Notes: generated from the sequence alone by a model not told the origin. Shown: positions 30,894-41,136, numbered from the stretch's first letter. The stretch is 64,000 bases of DNA from Bacillus sp. (in: firmicutes) (GCA_017656295.1 JACDOC010000008.1:62001-126000), one strand, 5' to 3'. Program-made: numbers and translations.

Positions 30894-32678
30894 TTGAGAC
30901 GACGAATGGTCATGTTGGGGTGTTGTTGTCTACTGATGATTGTTACATATCTTGGAAGGTTAGCTCAAATTCAATTATTTCAAACAGAAGACTTTTCCAA
31001 GCATCATATTAACTTATTAGAAGCAAGTGTCCGCCAACGAACTCAACAACTAATTATTGACGAGGGACGAGGGGGCTTTTTAGATCGCTATGGTAAACCT
31101 ATAACGTATGACGAATTTACCGTTTTAATATTGTTTCCGTTTTTACGTCAATTGAATTGGGAAAAAGAAAAGGTAGCTCAAATTTTACAGCTACCAGTAG
31201 AGACGTTAGAAAAGCAAGTGAAGGAAGCAAAAGTACCGTTTGAATTAAAACATCCAAAAACGGAAGCTCCGTTTTCGCTTACGGAGGAGCAAATGCAGCA
31301 AATCAATGCTCTAGAAATTCCTGGGGTTTTTGCGATGATCAAAAAATATCCGAAAAAACAACATATCGCCCAACACTTGATTGGAATTACTCGACAAACC
31401 AATCAACCGCTACACGAAAAATATCCGGATAAAAATGTTAAACAAGCTGCCCAAATTGGAATTTCGGGGTTACAATTAGCTTTTGATGAGTTTCTCATTG
31501 CTGAACAAGAGACGAAGCTGTTGTATCATGTAGATGGAGAAGGGGACCCGTTGTTTGGAATTGATGTAAAGCTACTCACTCCATCGAACCCGTTTTATCC
31601 TGTCAATGTACAAACAACCATTGATGTTGACATTCAAGCGAAAGTAGAACAATTAGTTGATTCTCACGGCGTGACTGAAGGAGGGCTTGTCCTTTTAGAT
31701 GTTCAGACGAATGAAATTTTAGCCATGGTTTCACGTCCGAAAATGAATTTAGCTGATCCTTACGAGAACAACAGTATTGTAAATCGGATGATAACGTCCC
31801 TTCCGCCAGGCTCAATTTTTAAAACGGTGGTGGCTGCGGCAGCTGTAGAAAGGGGAGAGCTTTCAGAAGGAGCAACATTTAATTGTGATCTTGATATATA
31901 TGGAAAAAAAGACGATCGTGAACTTGGCATGCTTACCTTTGATGAAAGCTTTGCTCAAAGTTGTAACCGGACGTTTGCTTTGTTAGCGAAACAATTCAGT
32001 AAACAAGACCCCCAATTTTTTGACACTTATGCGGAAAAATTAGGGCTATTAGGTCCTGTTGGTTGGAGAGGCGATTTGTTTCATTTTTCTTCCTTTCAAC
32101 CGCTCATAAGAGAAGAAAAAGGACAACTTTTTTCAAAAGAGGACGACCGTAACGATGCGAATTTCATCGCCCAAACCGCTATTGGCCAACACGATGTTCG
32201 AGTAACGCCATTAGCGGTGGCCAATATGATGGCGACTATCGCTCGTGGTGGAATACAAATAGAGGTCATGTCGGTAAAAGGAATTAAATACAAAAATGGA
32301 ACCACGATGAAGACATTACAGCAACAACGTAAAGAAGCTTCCATATCGTCGATAACCGCCTCCCGTCTACAACATCTGTTACGACAAGTGGTTACAAGTG
32401 AAAAAGGTACCGGACGATGGCTAGCTTCAATGCCTTATGAAGTAGCCGGGAAATCGGGAACGGCCGAGACAGGGATGTTTGTGGAGGGGCGTCAGCTTTA
32501 TCATAAATGGTTTGCAGGGTACTTTCCTTTTAATGAACCGAAATATGCGTTAGTTGTTGTTAATATGAATGTACCGGAAGATAAAGGTAGCGTCATTCCT
32601 CTTTATCAAGAAGTTGTTCAATTTTTATACGATTGGGACCACAATAATACGCTTTCGGAACCACAGTTACTTGAATAA
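30894..32678 (+). CDS. pbpI: Class B penicillin-binding protein (PbpI-like)
   Basis: 594 residues from TTG 30894 (TGAGGTG upstream; a GTG three codons earlier overlaps that site). One N-terminal membrane anchor at about 5-22, a dimerisation/pedestal domain, then the transpeptidase domain with S-x-x-K in PGSIFK (near 305), S-x-N as SCN, and the third box as KSGTA rather than the more common KTGT. It cross-links peptidoglycan. The position after greA and before yrrS equals B. subtilis yrrR (pbpI). Confidence 0.93.
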   Translation: MRRRMVMLGCCCLLMIVTYLGRLAQIQLFQTEDFSKHHINLLEASVRQRTQQLIIDEGRGGFLDRYGKPITYDEFTVLILFPFLRQLNWEKEKVAQILQLPVETLEKQVKEAKVPFELKHPKTEAPFSLTEEQMQQINALEIPGVFAMIKKYPKKQHIAQHLIGITRQTNQPLHEKYPDKNVKQAAQIGISGLQLAFDEFLIAEQETKLLYHVDGEGDPLFGIDVKLLTPSNPFYPVNVQTTIDVDIQAKVEQLVDSHGVTEGGLVLLDVQTNEILAMVSRPKMNLADPYENNSIVNRMITSLPPGSIFKTVVAAAAVERGELSEGATFNCDLDIYGKKDDRELGMLTFDESFAQSCNRTFALLAKQFSKQDPQFFDTYAEKLGLLGPVGWRGDLFHFSSFQPLIREEKGQLFSKEDDRNDANFIAQTAIGQHDVRVTPLAVANMMATIARGGIQIEVMSVKGIKYKNGTTMKTLQQQRKEASISSITASRLQHLLRQVVTSEKGTGRWLASMPYEVAGKSGTAETGMFVEGRQLYHKWFAGYFPFNEPKYALVVVNMNVPEDKGSVIPLYQEVVQFLYDWDHNNTLSEPQLLE

Positions 32679-32750
32679 TTGTAACACTTTGTCCATTGTT
32701 TCTAAAAGACATGGTACAATAGAGACGAGGAAAATGGGGGTGGAGAGTTC

Positions 32751-33440
32751 ATGGGAAAATATATAGATGAATTAGGACCACGTTCTTCACGCCGAGCACG
32801 GCGGAGAAAAACAAACAGAGTTTTAAATATTTTAATTGGAATTGTTCTTTTATTTATTTTGTTGATTGGAGGTTCGCTATTTTGGAACAACACTGACGAT
32901 GAACGAGCCGATTCGGCCACAAAACTAACAACGAAAAAAACGAATGAAGAACAAACGAAATCCAATAGCGATAACCGATTAGCAAATGACGATACGGAGA
33001 ATGCTGCAACAAAGGAAGATAAAACGACAGATACCGTTAACAATGAACCAAAAGATGATGTTGAAACAATGGATGATCAAGACGTTATTGTCACGGAGGG
33101 AAGCGACGATCCGAATGTCATTCAAACCGTTGTCAAGGCAAACTGGGAACCGATTGGAACAAACCAAACCGGAGAGCATGTATCATCGTATGATAAAGAT
33201 TCGCTCGATTGGGAAGAAAAGCTCCAAGCTATTGCGTATGCCCTTGGGGTCGCAGTAGATGAGATGACCGTTTGGTATGTCGAAAACGGGGGTTCACCTC
33301 ATACGGCAATCGGTACGATAACGACATCCCAATCTTCCGATGTGTATCGTGTGTATATCGAATGGGTTGACGAAAAAGGTTGGAAACCAACAAAAATTGA
33401 ATTGTTAAAAGAAAATGATAAAGCCAATGGAGAAGAATAA
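32751..33440 (+). CDS. yrrS: DUF1510 membrane protein YrrS
   Basis: 229 residues. A basic N-terminus (SRRARRRKTNRVLNILIG), one membrane helix at about 25-45, a long acidic, low-complexity linker rich in D, E, T and N (about 50-125), then a compact C-terminal domain (WEPIGTNQTGEHVSSYDKDS onward). Its partner in B. subtilis is the neighbouring PbpI gene. The function is not known in detail; a role at the division or sporulation septum is an inference from the neighbour. The ATG follows GGGGGTGG. Confidence 0.9.
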   Translation: MGKYIDELGPRSSRRARRRKTNRVLNILIGIVLLFILLIGGSLFWNNTDDERADSATKLTTKKTNEEQTKSNSDNRLANDDTENAATKEDKTTDTVNNEPKDDVETMDDQDVIVTEGSDDPNVIQTVVKANWEPIGTNQTGEHVSSYDKDSLDWEEKLQAIAYALGVAVDEMTVWYVENGGSPHTAIGTITTSQSSDVYRVYIEWVDEKGWKPTKIELLKENDKANGEE

Positions 33441-33451
33441 TCCATTGGCTT
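33421..33451. terminator. Bidirectional terminator between yrrS and yrzA
   Basis: AAGCCAATGG pairs with CCATTGGCTT. The arms overlap the last codons of yrrS and the stop of yrzA. Confidence 0.7.
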
Positions 33452-33656
33452 ACTTCTTCCTTTTAAAATGAACAACGGCCGTATAATATTTTCGTCCATC
33501 GGGATCAAATTGAACTTGGTGGTGAACTGAGTGAACCATTAACATAATGGCTTTATTATGGTCAATTTGCTCATTAATCTTTTTTTCTAATGTTTTTAAA
33601 TCATACGCTTCAAAAAATTCCACTTTGTCCTCAAACAAATCTAATTGAATATTCAT
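33450..33656 (-). CDS. yrzA: DUF2536 protein (YrzA-like)
   Basis: 68 residues beginning MNIQLDLFEDKVEFFEAYD. GGAGGG lies 6 bp before the second of two close ATGs, so 33656 is preferred to 33662 or the more distant upstream start. A compact alpha/beta protein, not membrane-bound. The function is unknown. It lies opposite yrrS, as in B. subtilis. Confidence 0.85.
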   Translation of the reverse strand: MNIQLDLFEDKVEFFEAYDLKTLEKKINEQIDHNKAIMLMVHSVHHQVQFDPDGRKYYTAVVHFKRKK

Positions 33657-33714
33657 TTTCATCCCTCCAGTCTTTATTTTACCGATTGTCCACTGTGTCA
33701 CCAATATTTTTTTG

Positions 33715-33743
33715 TTGCCCAATGTTTTGGAATATGGTAAATT
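33715..33743 (+). promoter_or_regulatory. Promoter of the yrrT-mtnN-mccA-mccB operon
   Basis: TTGCCC at 33715-33720, 17 bp, TAAATT at 33738-33743. The start would be near 33750, upstream of the operator. Confidence 0.6.
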
Positions 33744-33760
33744 TAGAACAGTTTAACTTT

Positions 33761-33787
33761 TAAATTCATACTAAATTTATAGGAATT
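33761..33787 (+). promoter_or_regulatory. Likely CymR operator
   Basis: TAAATTCATACT, three A/T bases, then ATTTATAGGAATT: the TATAGGAATT half matches the known Bacillus CymR box. It lies just downstream of the predicted start, where binding would block transcription. The repressor gene is in the same window. Confidence 0.75.
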
Positions 33788-33816
33788 GTTAGTATATAGG
33801 TAAGGAGTGTATTCCT

Positions 33817-34455
33817 ATGGGACGTGAATTTTTAGATATTTTTCAACAATGGGCGGAATCTTATGATGAGACTGTTTCAGGTCATGATTTGGAATATGAA
33901 AAAGTGTTCGAACACTATGAGGATATATTAACGAAAACGGCTGATCGTTCGTTTGGAACGGTACTTGAATTCGGTCCTGGTACAGGAAATTTAACTTTGA
34001 AGCTGATCGAACGTCAACGTAAAGTCATAGCCGTTGAGCCATCTCTGGCAATGCGCAAAAAAGCGGAAAAAAAGCTTCAAGGAAAAGCGATATTGTTAGA
34101 TGGGGATTTCTTATCGTTTGAAGTAAACGAACACATTGATTCCATTGTGAGCACCTATGCGTTCCACCATTTAACGGATGAAGAAAAAGCGAAAGCCTTT
34201 GAATTGTATGGAAAGATGTTAGCGAAAGGTGGTAAAATAGTCTTTGCCGACACGATGTTCGAGTCAAAAGAAGCGTACGAAGAGACGATTCAACAAGCGT
34301 TAGCTAACGGATTCCATAACTTAGCAGAGGATTTGCATCGTGAATATTATACAACTCACGAAGTGTTACGTTTGTTAGCGGAACAAAACGGCTTTTCGGT
34401 GACGTTTGAACGTTGCAATGATTTTGTTTGGTTAATGGAAGCGGTGAAACGGTAA
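33817..34455 (+). CDS. yrrT: SAM-dependent methyltransferase YrrT
   Basis: 212 residues. Class I methyltransferase with [15 protein letters not shown] near residue 47, and [17 protein letters not shown] near 108. It heads the operon that turns S-adenosylhomocysteine-derived homocysteine into cysteine; its substrate is not known. ATG 33817 is behind TAAGGAGTG. Regulation by CymR is expected from the site upstream. Confidence 0.92.
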   Translation: MGREFLDIFQQWAESYDETVSGHDLEYEKVFEHYEDILTKTADRSFGTVLEFGPGTGNLTLKLIERQRKVIAVEPSLAMRKKAEKKLQGKAILLDGDFLSFEVNEHIDSIVSTYAFHHLTDEEKAKAFELYGKMLAKGGKIVFADTMFESKEAYEETIQQALANGFHNLAEDLHREYYTTHEVLRLLAEQNGFSVTFERCNDFVWLMEAVKR

Positions 34456-34493
34456 TCCATGTTTCAACATTTTTACAGAAAGAGGTTGTAGTC

Positions 34494-35195
34494 ATGAAAG
34501 TAGCCATTATCGGTGCAATGGAAGAAGAAGTACAATTACTTCGGAATCATATTGAAAACCGGACAGTAGAAACGATTGCCGGCTGTGAATTTACTTCCGG
34601 TGAGATGAACGGAGTGGACGTTGTTTTATTACGTTCAGGAATCGGAAAAGTAAATGCTGCTATGTCAACGGCTATTTTGTTACACCATTTTCGTCCAGAT
34701 GTAGTCATTAATACTGGTTCAGCTGGTGGTTTTGACCAGTCGTTAAACGTAGGGGATGTCGTGATTTCGACGGAAGTACGTCACCATGATGTAGATGTGA
34801 CAGCATTCGGCTATGAATATGGTCAAGTACCACAAATGCCTGCTGCTTATGTGGCAGATGAAAAATTAAAAACGATTGCGATTGAATGTGCAAAAGAAAT
34901 GTCAGACATTCAAGTGACAAGTGGATTAATTGCCACTGGCGATTCATTTATGAACGACCCAAAACGGGTAGAGTATATTCGCGACAAGTTCACCGGTTTA
35001 CAAGCGGTTGAAATGGAAGCGGCGGCGATTGCCCAAGTGGCGTACCAATTCAATGTCCCATTCGTCATTATTCGTTCATTATCTGATATTGCAGGAAAAG
35101 AATCGAACGTTTCGTTTGAACGATATCTAGAAAAAGCAGCAGTTAATTCGGCTAACCTAGTCATGAAAATTATTGCTACATTAAAAAATGCTTAA
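34494..35195 (+). CDS. mtnN: 5'-methylthioadenosine/S-adenosylhomocysteine nucleosidase
   Basis: 233 residues. Phosphorylase superfamily member: [15 protein letters not shown] start, [31 protein letters not shown], and [28 protein letters not shown] with the catalytic aspartate. It releases adenine from SAH and methylthioadenosine. ATG 34494 follows AGAGG; in-frame sequence upstream overlaps yrrT and is not needed. Confidence 0.97.
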   Translation: MKVAIIGAMEEEVQLLRNHIENRTVETIAGCEFTSGEMNGVDVVLLRSGIGKVNAAMSTAILLHHFRPDVVINTGSAGGFDQSLNVGDVVISTEVRHHDVDVTAFGYEYGQVPQMPAAYVADEKLKTIAIECAKEMSDIQVTSGLIATGDSFMNDPKRVEYIRDKFTGLQAVEMEAAAIAQVAYQFNVPFVIIRSLSDIAGKESNVSFERYLEKAAVNSANLVMKIIATLKNA

Positions 35196-35198
35196 CAA

Positions 35199-35230
35199 GT
35201 AAAAGGCCTACTCTAAGGCCTTTTACTTTC
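35199..35230 (+). terminator. Hairpin after mtnN
   Basis: AGTAAAAGGCCT pairs with AAGGCCTTTTACT, followed by T-rich sequence. It lies inside the operon and may make mccA-mccB expression partly separate. Confidence 0.75.
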
Positions 35231-35268
35231 ATCGTATCGCGAACGGTGTTTTGAAGGGGGACTAGATT

Positions 35269-37330
<2,062 letters not shown>

Positions 37331-37334
37331 AACG

Positions 37335-37372
37335 AAAAAACCCCTCGATGTTTGTTCATCGAGGGGTTTTTT
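37335..37372 (+). terminator. Terminator after mccB
   Basis: AAACCCCTCGATG and CATCGAGGGGTTT arms with a 6-base loop, then T run. Confidence 0.93.
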
Positions 37373-37461
37373 ATGCTAAAATTACCGTTATTTACTTACA
37401 AAAAATAGGAGGGAACTATGATAAAGTAGAATAAGAGGATACAAGAAAGATAGGTGATCGG

Positions 37462-37698
37462 ATGGAAACAAAAGTTAAACAATTAAAAGAAAAAATGATT
37501 GATTTTCAACGATTCGGATACATTTTATTAGCTTTAAGCGTGTTCCTTTATTTAGGAGTCGTCATTCCAATGGAAGGAAAAACGACTGGCGATGACATTT
37601 GGCTCATGAGTGGCACATTTTTAATAATTTCCTTATCGGGTTGTTGTTTTAACTACTCGTTAAAATGTAAAAAACAACTTCAACATTTAGAGGAGTAG
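37462..37698 (+). CDS. yrhC: Small membrane protein YrhC
   Basis: 78 residues with two hydrophobic helices (about 20-34 and 45-65), separated by a short loop EGKTTGDDIW, and a basic coiled start (KVKQLKEKMIDFQRF). Function unknown. Position after mccB as in B. subtilis. The ATG follows TAGGTGATCG; a terminator lies between mccB and it, so it probably has its own promoter. Confidence 0.88.
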   Translation: METKVKQLKEKMIDFQRFGYILLALSVFLYLGVVIPMEGKTTGDDIWLMSGTFLIISLSGCCFNYSLKCKKQLQHLEE

Positions 37699-37733
37699 CA
37701 TACAACGTCAGGAGGTGGCGTTGTATGTTTTTT
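37699..37733 (+). terminator. Terminator after yrhC
   Basis: CATACAACG and CGTTGTATG arms with an 11-base loop, then TTTTTT. Confidence 0.92.
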
Positions 37734-38059
37734 ATTGACGGTGGGAACTTTTTCTAACTGAGCTAGATTGATATGTTCATAATGCTATAAGGTCCGGTTA
37801 ATACCCAGTTGAATGTCGATTCTATGAGCCCCAATACGGTGGTACTGCCATTTTGTAATCTTTAGTTCTAAATCGATACACTTATGTGCCAAAATAGAAC
37901 TTTTATGTGCCAGAATCATTCCTCTATGTCCAATTTATGAAATGTTCACAACCTTGCCACAAAATCGTTGTCGAATGTTCACTTTTTCACAATGTCGCTT
38001 CAAGCAAATCATGCTATCTTATAAATAGATGGTGATTTCCAATCAAAGGAGTGAATAAA
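37734..38059. other. Intergenic stretch with degenerate TTATGTGCC repeats
   Basis: About 330 bases. CTTATGTGCCAAAATAG, TTTTATGTGCCAGAAT and CTCTATGTCCAATT occur in series near 37877-37938. Otherwise no gene or fold is seen. An AAAGGAGTG site at the end serves the small gene that follows. Confidence 0.45.
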
Positions 38060-38149
38060 ATGTTTGCCATCGTAATCGGTTTAGTGCTTTGTACCACCAT
38101 CGGTTTAGTCATTACTGCCGAAGTAAGCGCTGAAATCGAAACAAATTAA
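38060..38149 (+). CDS. Possible 29-residue membrane peptide
   Basis: ATG 38060 preceded by AAAGGAGTG 8 bp upstream, stop TAA at 38147-38149. The peptide MFAIVIGLVLCTTIGLVITA is followed by EVSAEIETN: one hydrophobic helix and a short acidic tail. I do not recognise a family. The support is the strong ribosome site and coherent membrane-peptide pattern, in a position between yrhC and sigK. Confidence 0.5.
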   Translation: MFAIVIGLVLCTTIGLVITAEVSAEIETN

Positions 38150-38271
38150 ATCGATTATCCAAGCTATACATTACCCCCTCTTTCGCTGCCGTACAAGGTA
38201 GTTTTTTTGTTTAGGACATTTTGTGATAAGAAAATTGTTAAAATTGGTAAGTAGTTTAAAAAAATCCTACT

Positions 38272-38302
38272 AAAAAAAGCCCTTCTTCGTCGAAGGACTT
38301 TA
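38272..38302 (-). terminator. Terminator of sigK
   Basis: Read on the minus strand, GTCCTTCGACGAAGAAGGGC forms a hairpin followed by TTTTTTT. The 5' edge overlaps the last codon region of sigK. Confidence 0.8.
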
Positions 38303-39028
38303 CGAATCACTGTTATTTTGGTTTTTGCGCTCTTTTTCAGTACGGTAGAACTCATGAAACATTTTCATTAATGCTCGCTTTTCAATTCTCGACACATAAC
38401 TGCGGGAAATTCCGAGCTCTTTTGCAATTTCGCGTTGTGTTTTTTCTTTTTGTAAATCCAAGCCAAACCGGCCGATAATGACTTCTTTTTCCCGCTCATC
38501 AAGTACGTCAATATATTCCTTCATTTTTTCCAGTTCCATATTTAATTGAATCGTATCGATCACGTCTTCGGAATCGGATTTCAGGACGTCAATTAATGAT
38601 ATTTCATTTCCTTCTTTGTCTTGACCGATTGGGTCGTGTAAGGAGACATCTTTTTTCGTTTTCTTCAAGGCACGTAAATGCATGAGAATTTCGTTTTCAA
38701 TACACCTAGCTGCATAGGTTGCTAGTTTTGTTCCACGGCCTTCAGAAAAGCTTTCTATCGCTTTGATCAATCCAATCGTACCAATGGAAATTAAATCTTC
38801 CGTATCTTCTCCTGTATTTTCAAACTTTTTTACGATATGAGCGACTAAGCGTAAATTATGCTCGATTAAAATGTTTCGTGCTTCTTCATCGCCTTTTGCC
38901 ATTCTCTTTAAATACCTTCTTTCTTCTTCTGAGGACAACGGCTGAGGAAAGGCATTATTTTTGACGTAGGATACTAAAAATACAAGCTCTTTCATAAATA
39001 AGCCTATGGCTGTAAAGAAACCGGCCAC
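38300..39028 (-). CDS. sigK: RNA polymerase sporulation sigma factor SigK, uninterrupted
   Basis: 242 residues, the length of the mature-plus-pro form. The N-terminal pro-part ([36 protein letters not shown]) is that cleaved by SpoIVFB. Region 2 is [16 protein letters not shown] and [18 protein letters not shown]; region 4 ends with [20 protein letters not shown]. It directs late mother-cell genes. GTG 39028 follows GGGGGTG. In B. subtilis 168 the gene is split by the skin prophage; here the frame is continuous. Confidence 0.96.
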   Translation of the reverse strand: MAGFFTAIGLFMKELVFLVSYVKNNAFPQPLSSEEERRYLKRMAKGDEEARNILIEHNLRLVAHIVKKFENTGEDTEDLISIGTIGLIKAIESFSEGRGTKLATYAARCIENEILMHLRALKKTKKDVSLHDPIGQDKEGNEISLIDVLKSDSEDVIDTIQLNMELEKMKEYIDVLDEREKEVIIGRFGLDLQKEKTQREIAKELGISRSYVSRIEKRALMKMFHEFYRTEKERKNQNNSDS

Positions 39029-39065
39029 GTCTTCACCCCCCATGAGGACTTTTGCCTATAATTCA

Positions 39066-39073
39066 TATGTATG
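39066..39073 (-). promoter_or_regulatory. Possible SigE-type -10 of sigK
   Basis: On the minus strand CATACATA lies 38 bp before the sigK start, matching the -10 recognised by SigE or SigK. The -35 is not clear. Confidence 0.45.
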
Positions 39074-39099
39074 ACAAGAAAATAGTATTTTGCTAGTCC

Positions 39100-39252
39100 T
39101 TAAGAAAAAGGGGGAATCTCCTTGCGATGATCTTTCAACCTGATTATTCGTTTTCCTGTTCCATGGCATTTTTGACAAACGGTTCGAAAAAGGAAGTATT
39201 TTTTTATCTTTCCTGCACCGTTACATATCCGACATAAAATAACAACTTTCAA
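39100..39252 (-). CDS. 50-residue protein with two DnaJ-type CxxCxGxG zinc motifs
   Basis: TTG start at 39252 with AAGGTGA 7-8 bp upstream; TAA at 39102-39100. It contains CRICNGAGK (residues 7-15) and CQKCHGTGK (26-34) with a basic spacer KKYFLFRTV, a complete two-half CxxCxGxG zinc finger as in DnaJ, and a basic tail. No J domain is present. It sits on the same strand just upstream of sigK. I know no name for it. It may help fold or bind a partner of the sporulation programme, but that is only inference. Confidence 0.7.
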   Translation of the reverse strand: MKVVILCRICNGAGKIKKYFLFRTVCQKCHGTGKRIIRLKDHRKEIPPFS

Positions 39253-39307
39253 CCATCTATCACCTTCTATATTAATTTCATGAACGGAACCTGTGAGAAA
39301 AGCCTAA

Positions 39308-39335
39308 ACGAATAAAAAGGTACATACATACGATA
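39308..39335 (+). promoter_or_regulatory. Possible SigK/SigE promoter of the Tyr-rich gene
   Basis: AC at 39308-39309 and CATACGATA at 39327-39335, spaced 17 bp. This fits the SigK pattern (AC, about 16 bp, CATANNNTA). Confidence 0.5.
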
Positions 39336-39366
39336 TAAATAACACGTTAATAAAGGGGGAACATTC

Positions 39367-39537
39367 ATGCGTTATCCATACGGCCCTGGTTGTTATCCTT
39401 ATCCATATCCGTATCCTTGTTATGGTTATAGGTATGGTTATAGGTATGGTTATGGAGGATGGTACTTTGCTTTGGTAGTTGTATTACTCATTTTGCTGCT
39501 TATTTTCGGTTTTGGTCGATTTAACTGGAATTGGTAA
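39367..39537 (+). CDS. Small Tyr/Pro-rich single-pass membrane protein (YjcZ-like, likely sporulation)
   Basis: 56 residues, ATG 39367 with AAAGGGGG upstream. The first half is low complexity (PYPYPYPCYGYRYGY), and one membrane helix follows (about 32-50, WYFALVVVLLILLLIF). The pattern of a Tyr/Gly/Pro-rich head before a short terminal helix is like the YjcZ-type proteins of sporulating bacilli. A SigK/SigE-like -10 lies upstream and sigK is next door. It is too short for many gene finders. Confidence 0.72.
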   Translation: MRYPYGPGCYPYPYPYPCYGYRYGYRYGYGGWYFALVVVLLILLLIFGFGRFNWNW

Positions 39538-39554
39538 AAATATAAGGAAGGTAC

Positions 39555-39591
39555 GAGGGGACGCCCAGAAGCGTTCCCTCTACATTTTTTT
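39555..39591 (+). terminator. Terminator of the Tyr-rich gene
   Basis: GAGGGGACGC pairs with GCGTTCCCTC, then T run. It reaches the stop codon of the convergent pssA. Confidence 0.8.
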
Positions 39592-40119
39592 TAGTTTAAA
39601 AGTACTAATCATTAAAAATGATAACACGATGGAGATGAATAGAATCATTTGAGGCGGAATATAAGGGATGATTAAGTACGTTAATGTTAGGAGACAACCT
39701 GCAGCAGTAATAGGAAGGCCGGTAAAATAGCCATTTTGCTCCGTAATGTTAAAACGGGCTAGACGAAAGGCTCCACACCCGATATAAAAAATAGTGAAAA
39801 ATACGCCAGGAAATCCGAATTCGGCGAGCACTCCTTGATATAATAAGAGAGCGGGCGCGACACCGAACGAAATTATATCGCACATCGAATCTAACTGCTT
39901 TCCGAGTTCCGATTCAATTTGCAGCTTTCGGGCAACACGACCATCAAAACGGTCAGCTAATGCCGCTAAAAAAATGAGAATGGTACTTAAATTTAAATTA
40001 CCGTTTAGCCCTACAATAATTGCAAAACAACCCAAACATAAATTGAAAAGCGTCAATACATTGGCTGTTTGGGATTTTAGCTTTTTGATTGTATGATCAA
40101 CAACTTCCGAAAAAAACAA
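39580..40119 (-). CDS. pssA: CDP-diacylglycerol-serine O-phosphatidyltransferase
   Basis: 179 residues. CDP-alcohol phosphatidyltransferase motif D-G-x2-A-R-x8-G-x3-D-x3-D is seen as DGRVARKLQIESELGKQLDSMCD near residue 59, with about six membrane helices. It makes phosphatidylserine. The start is TTG 40119 behind GAGGTGGGG, with only 3 bp between, so the exact start is open. psd lies divergently 116 bp away, giving the two-step route to phosphatidylethanolamine. Confidence 0.93.
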   Translation of the reverse strand: MFFSEVVDHTIKKLKSQTANVLTLFNLCLGCFAIIVGLNGNLNLSTILIFLAALADRFDGRVARKLQIESELGKQLDSMCDIISFGVAPALLLYQGVLAEFGFPGVFFTIFYIGCGAFRLARFNITEQNGYFTGLPITAAGCLLTLTYLIIPYIPPQMILFISIVLSFLMISTFKLKKM

Positions 40120-40235
40120 TTACCCCACCTCTTTTCTAAAAGAGCCTTATAATTTTATTATATAATATTTAATTATATGACGGAAATTCCTTTTAGTTAA
40201 GGTACATTTTTCTTGAATCTTTGGAGGGAACATTA

Positions 40236-41018
40236 TTGAAAAAATGGATATATCGTAGTTTTATCGAACTAACAAACCAGCGCTTTGTTTCATACGGATT
40301 GTATAAATTTACACGTTCCAGAATGAGCAAAGGTTTCATCCGTTCGTTTGCACGCTATTATCGAATAAATGCGGTAGAAATGGAAAAGAGTATGGATGAA
40401 TATAAAACGTTACATCAGTTTTTTGTCCGGAAGCTAAAAAAGGGAACTAGGCCCATTTCATCGGAACCGATGAGTGTTGTTAGTCCCGTAGATGCGGTGA
40501 TTGTAGATGTAGGAAAGGTTACCCCAACCAAAGAAATCTTTGTGAAAGGAAAAACGTATTCCATTAATGAAATGCTCGGCAGTGAGGAAATAGCAGAACG
40601 CTATCGTGGTGGAACGTATATCATTTTTTATCTAAGTCCTGGTCATTACCATCGGATACATAGTCCTTTCACAGGAGATGTAATGGAACAATGGAGTCTA
40701 GGGGGATTATCCTATCCAGTGAATAAATATGGTCTAAAATATGGGAAATCGCCATTATCAAAAAATTATCGTCGGATTACCGAATTAAAGCATTCCCAAG
40801 GAAGCATCGCCATTGTAAAAGTAGGAGCGATGTTTGTTAACTCCATCCATATTAGCAACCCAAATAAACGGTGGGAAAAAGGGGAGGAAATCGCCTATTT
40901 TTCATTTGGGTCAACAGTTATTTTACTGTTTAACGAAGAAACGTTCCAACTAAGTTCTGAGATTAACGTCCCTATGGATGTGAAGGTTGGACAAAAAATT
41001 GGTACAATAATAAGTTAG
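40236..41018 (+). CDS. psd: Phosphatidylserine decarboxylase (proenzyme)
   Basis: 260 residues. Short form. Conserved GHYHRIHSPFTG near residue 140 and the self-cleavage site GST (SFGSTVILLF, near 231), which creates the pyruvoyl cofactor between a small and a large subunit. It decarboxylates phosphatidylserine to phosphatidylethanolamine. TTG 40236 follows TTGGAGGGA. Next to pssA, which supplies its substrate; in B. subtilis this pair lies elsewhere. Confidence 0.95.
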   Translation: MKKWIYRSFIELTNQRFVSYGLYKFTRSRMSKGFIRSFARYYRINAVEMEKSMDEYKTLHQFFVRKLKKGTRPISSEPMSVVSPVDAVIVDVGKVTPTKEIFVKGKTYSINEMLGSEEIAERYRGGTYIIFYLSPGHYHRIHSPFTGDVMEQWSLGGLSYPVNKYGLKYGKSPLSKNYRRITELKHSQGSIAIVKVGAMFVNSIHISNPNKRWEKGEEIAYFSFGSTVILLFNEETFQLSSEINVPMDVKVGQKIGTIIS

Positions 41019-41028
41019 AAAAATAAAC

Positions 41029-41053
41029 ATCCCTGCGTAGATCGCAGGGATTT
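41029..41053 (+). terminator. Terminator after psd
   Basis: ATCCCTGCG and CGCAGGGAT arms with a 5-base loop, then TTTCC. Confidence 0.85.
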
Positions 41054-41136
41054 CCATTACAAATTGCTTATTAGGAAAGAAATTAGAATGGGACGGAAAT
41101 AGGGAGAGTGGATTTGATACTACTTTTTTGAGTCAA

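Noticed and set aside
37877-37938. CRISPR-like or regulatory direct repeats
   Set aside because: Units differ in length and sequence and spacing is short; no cas gene in the window.
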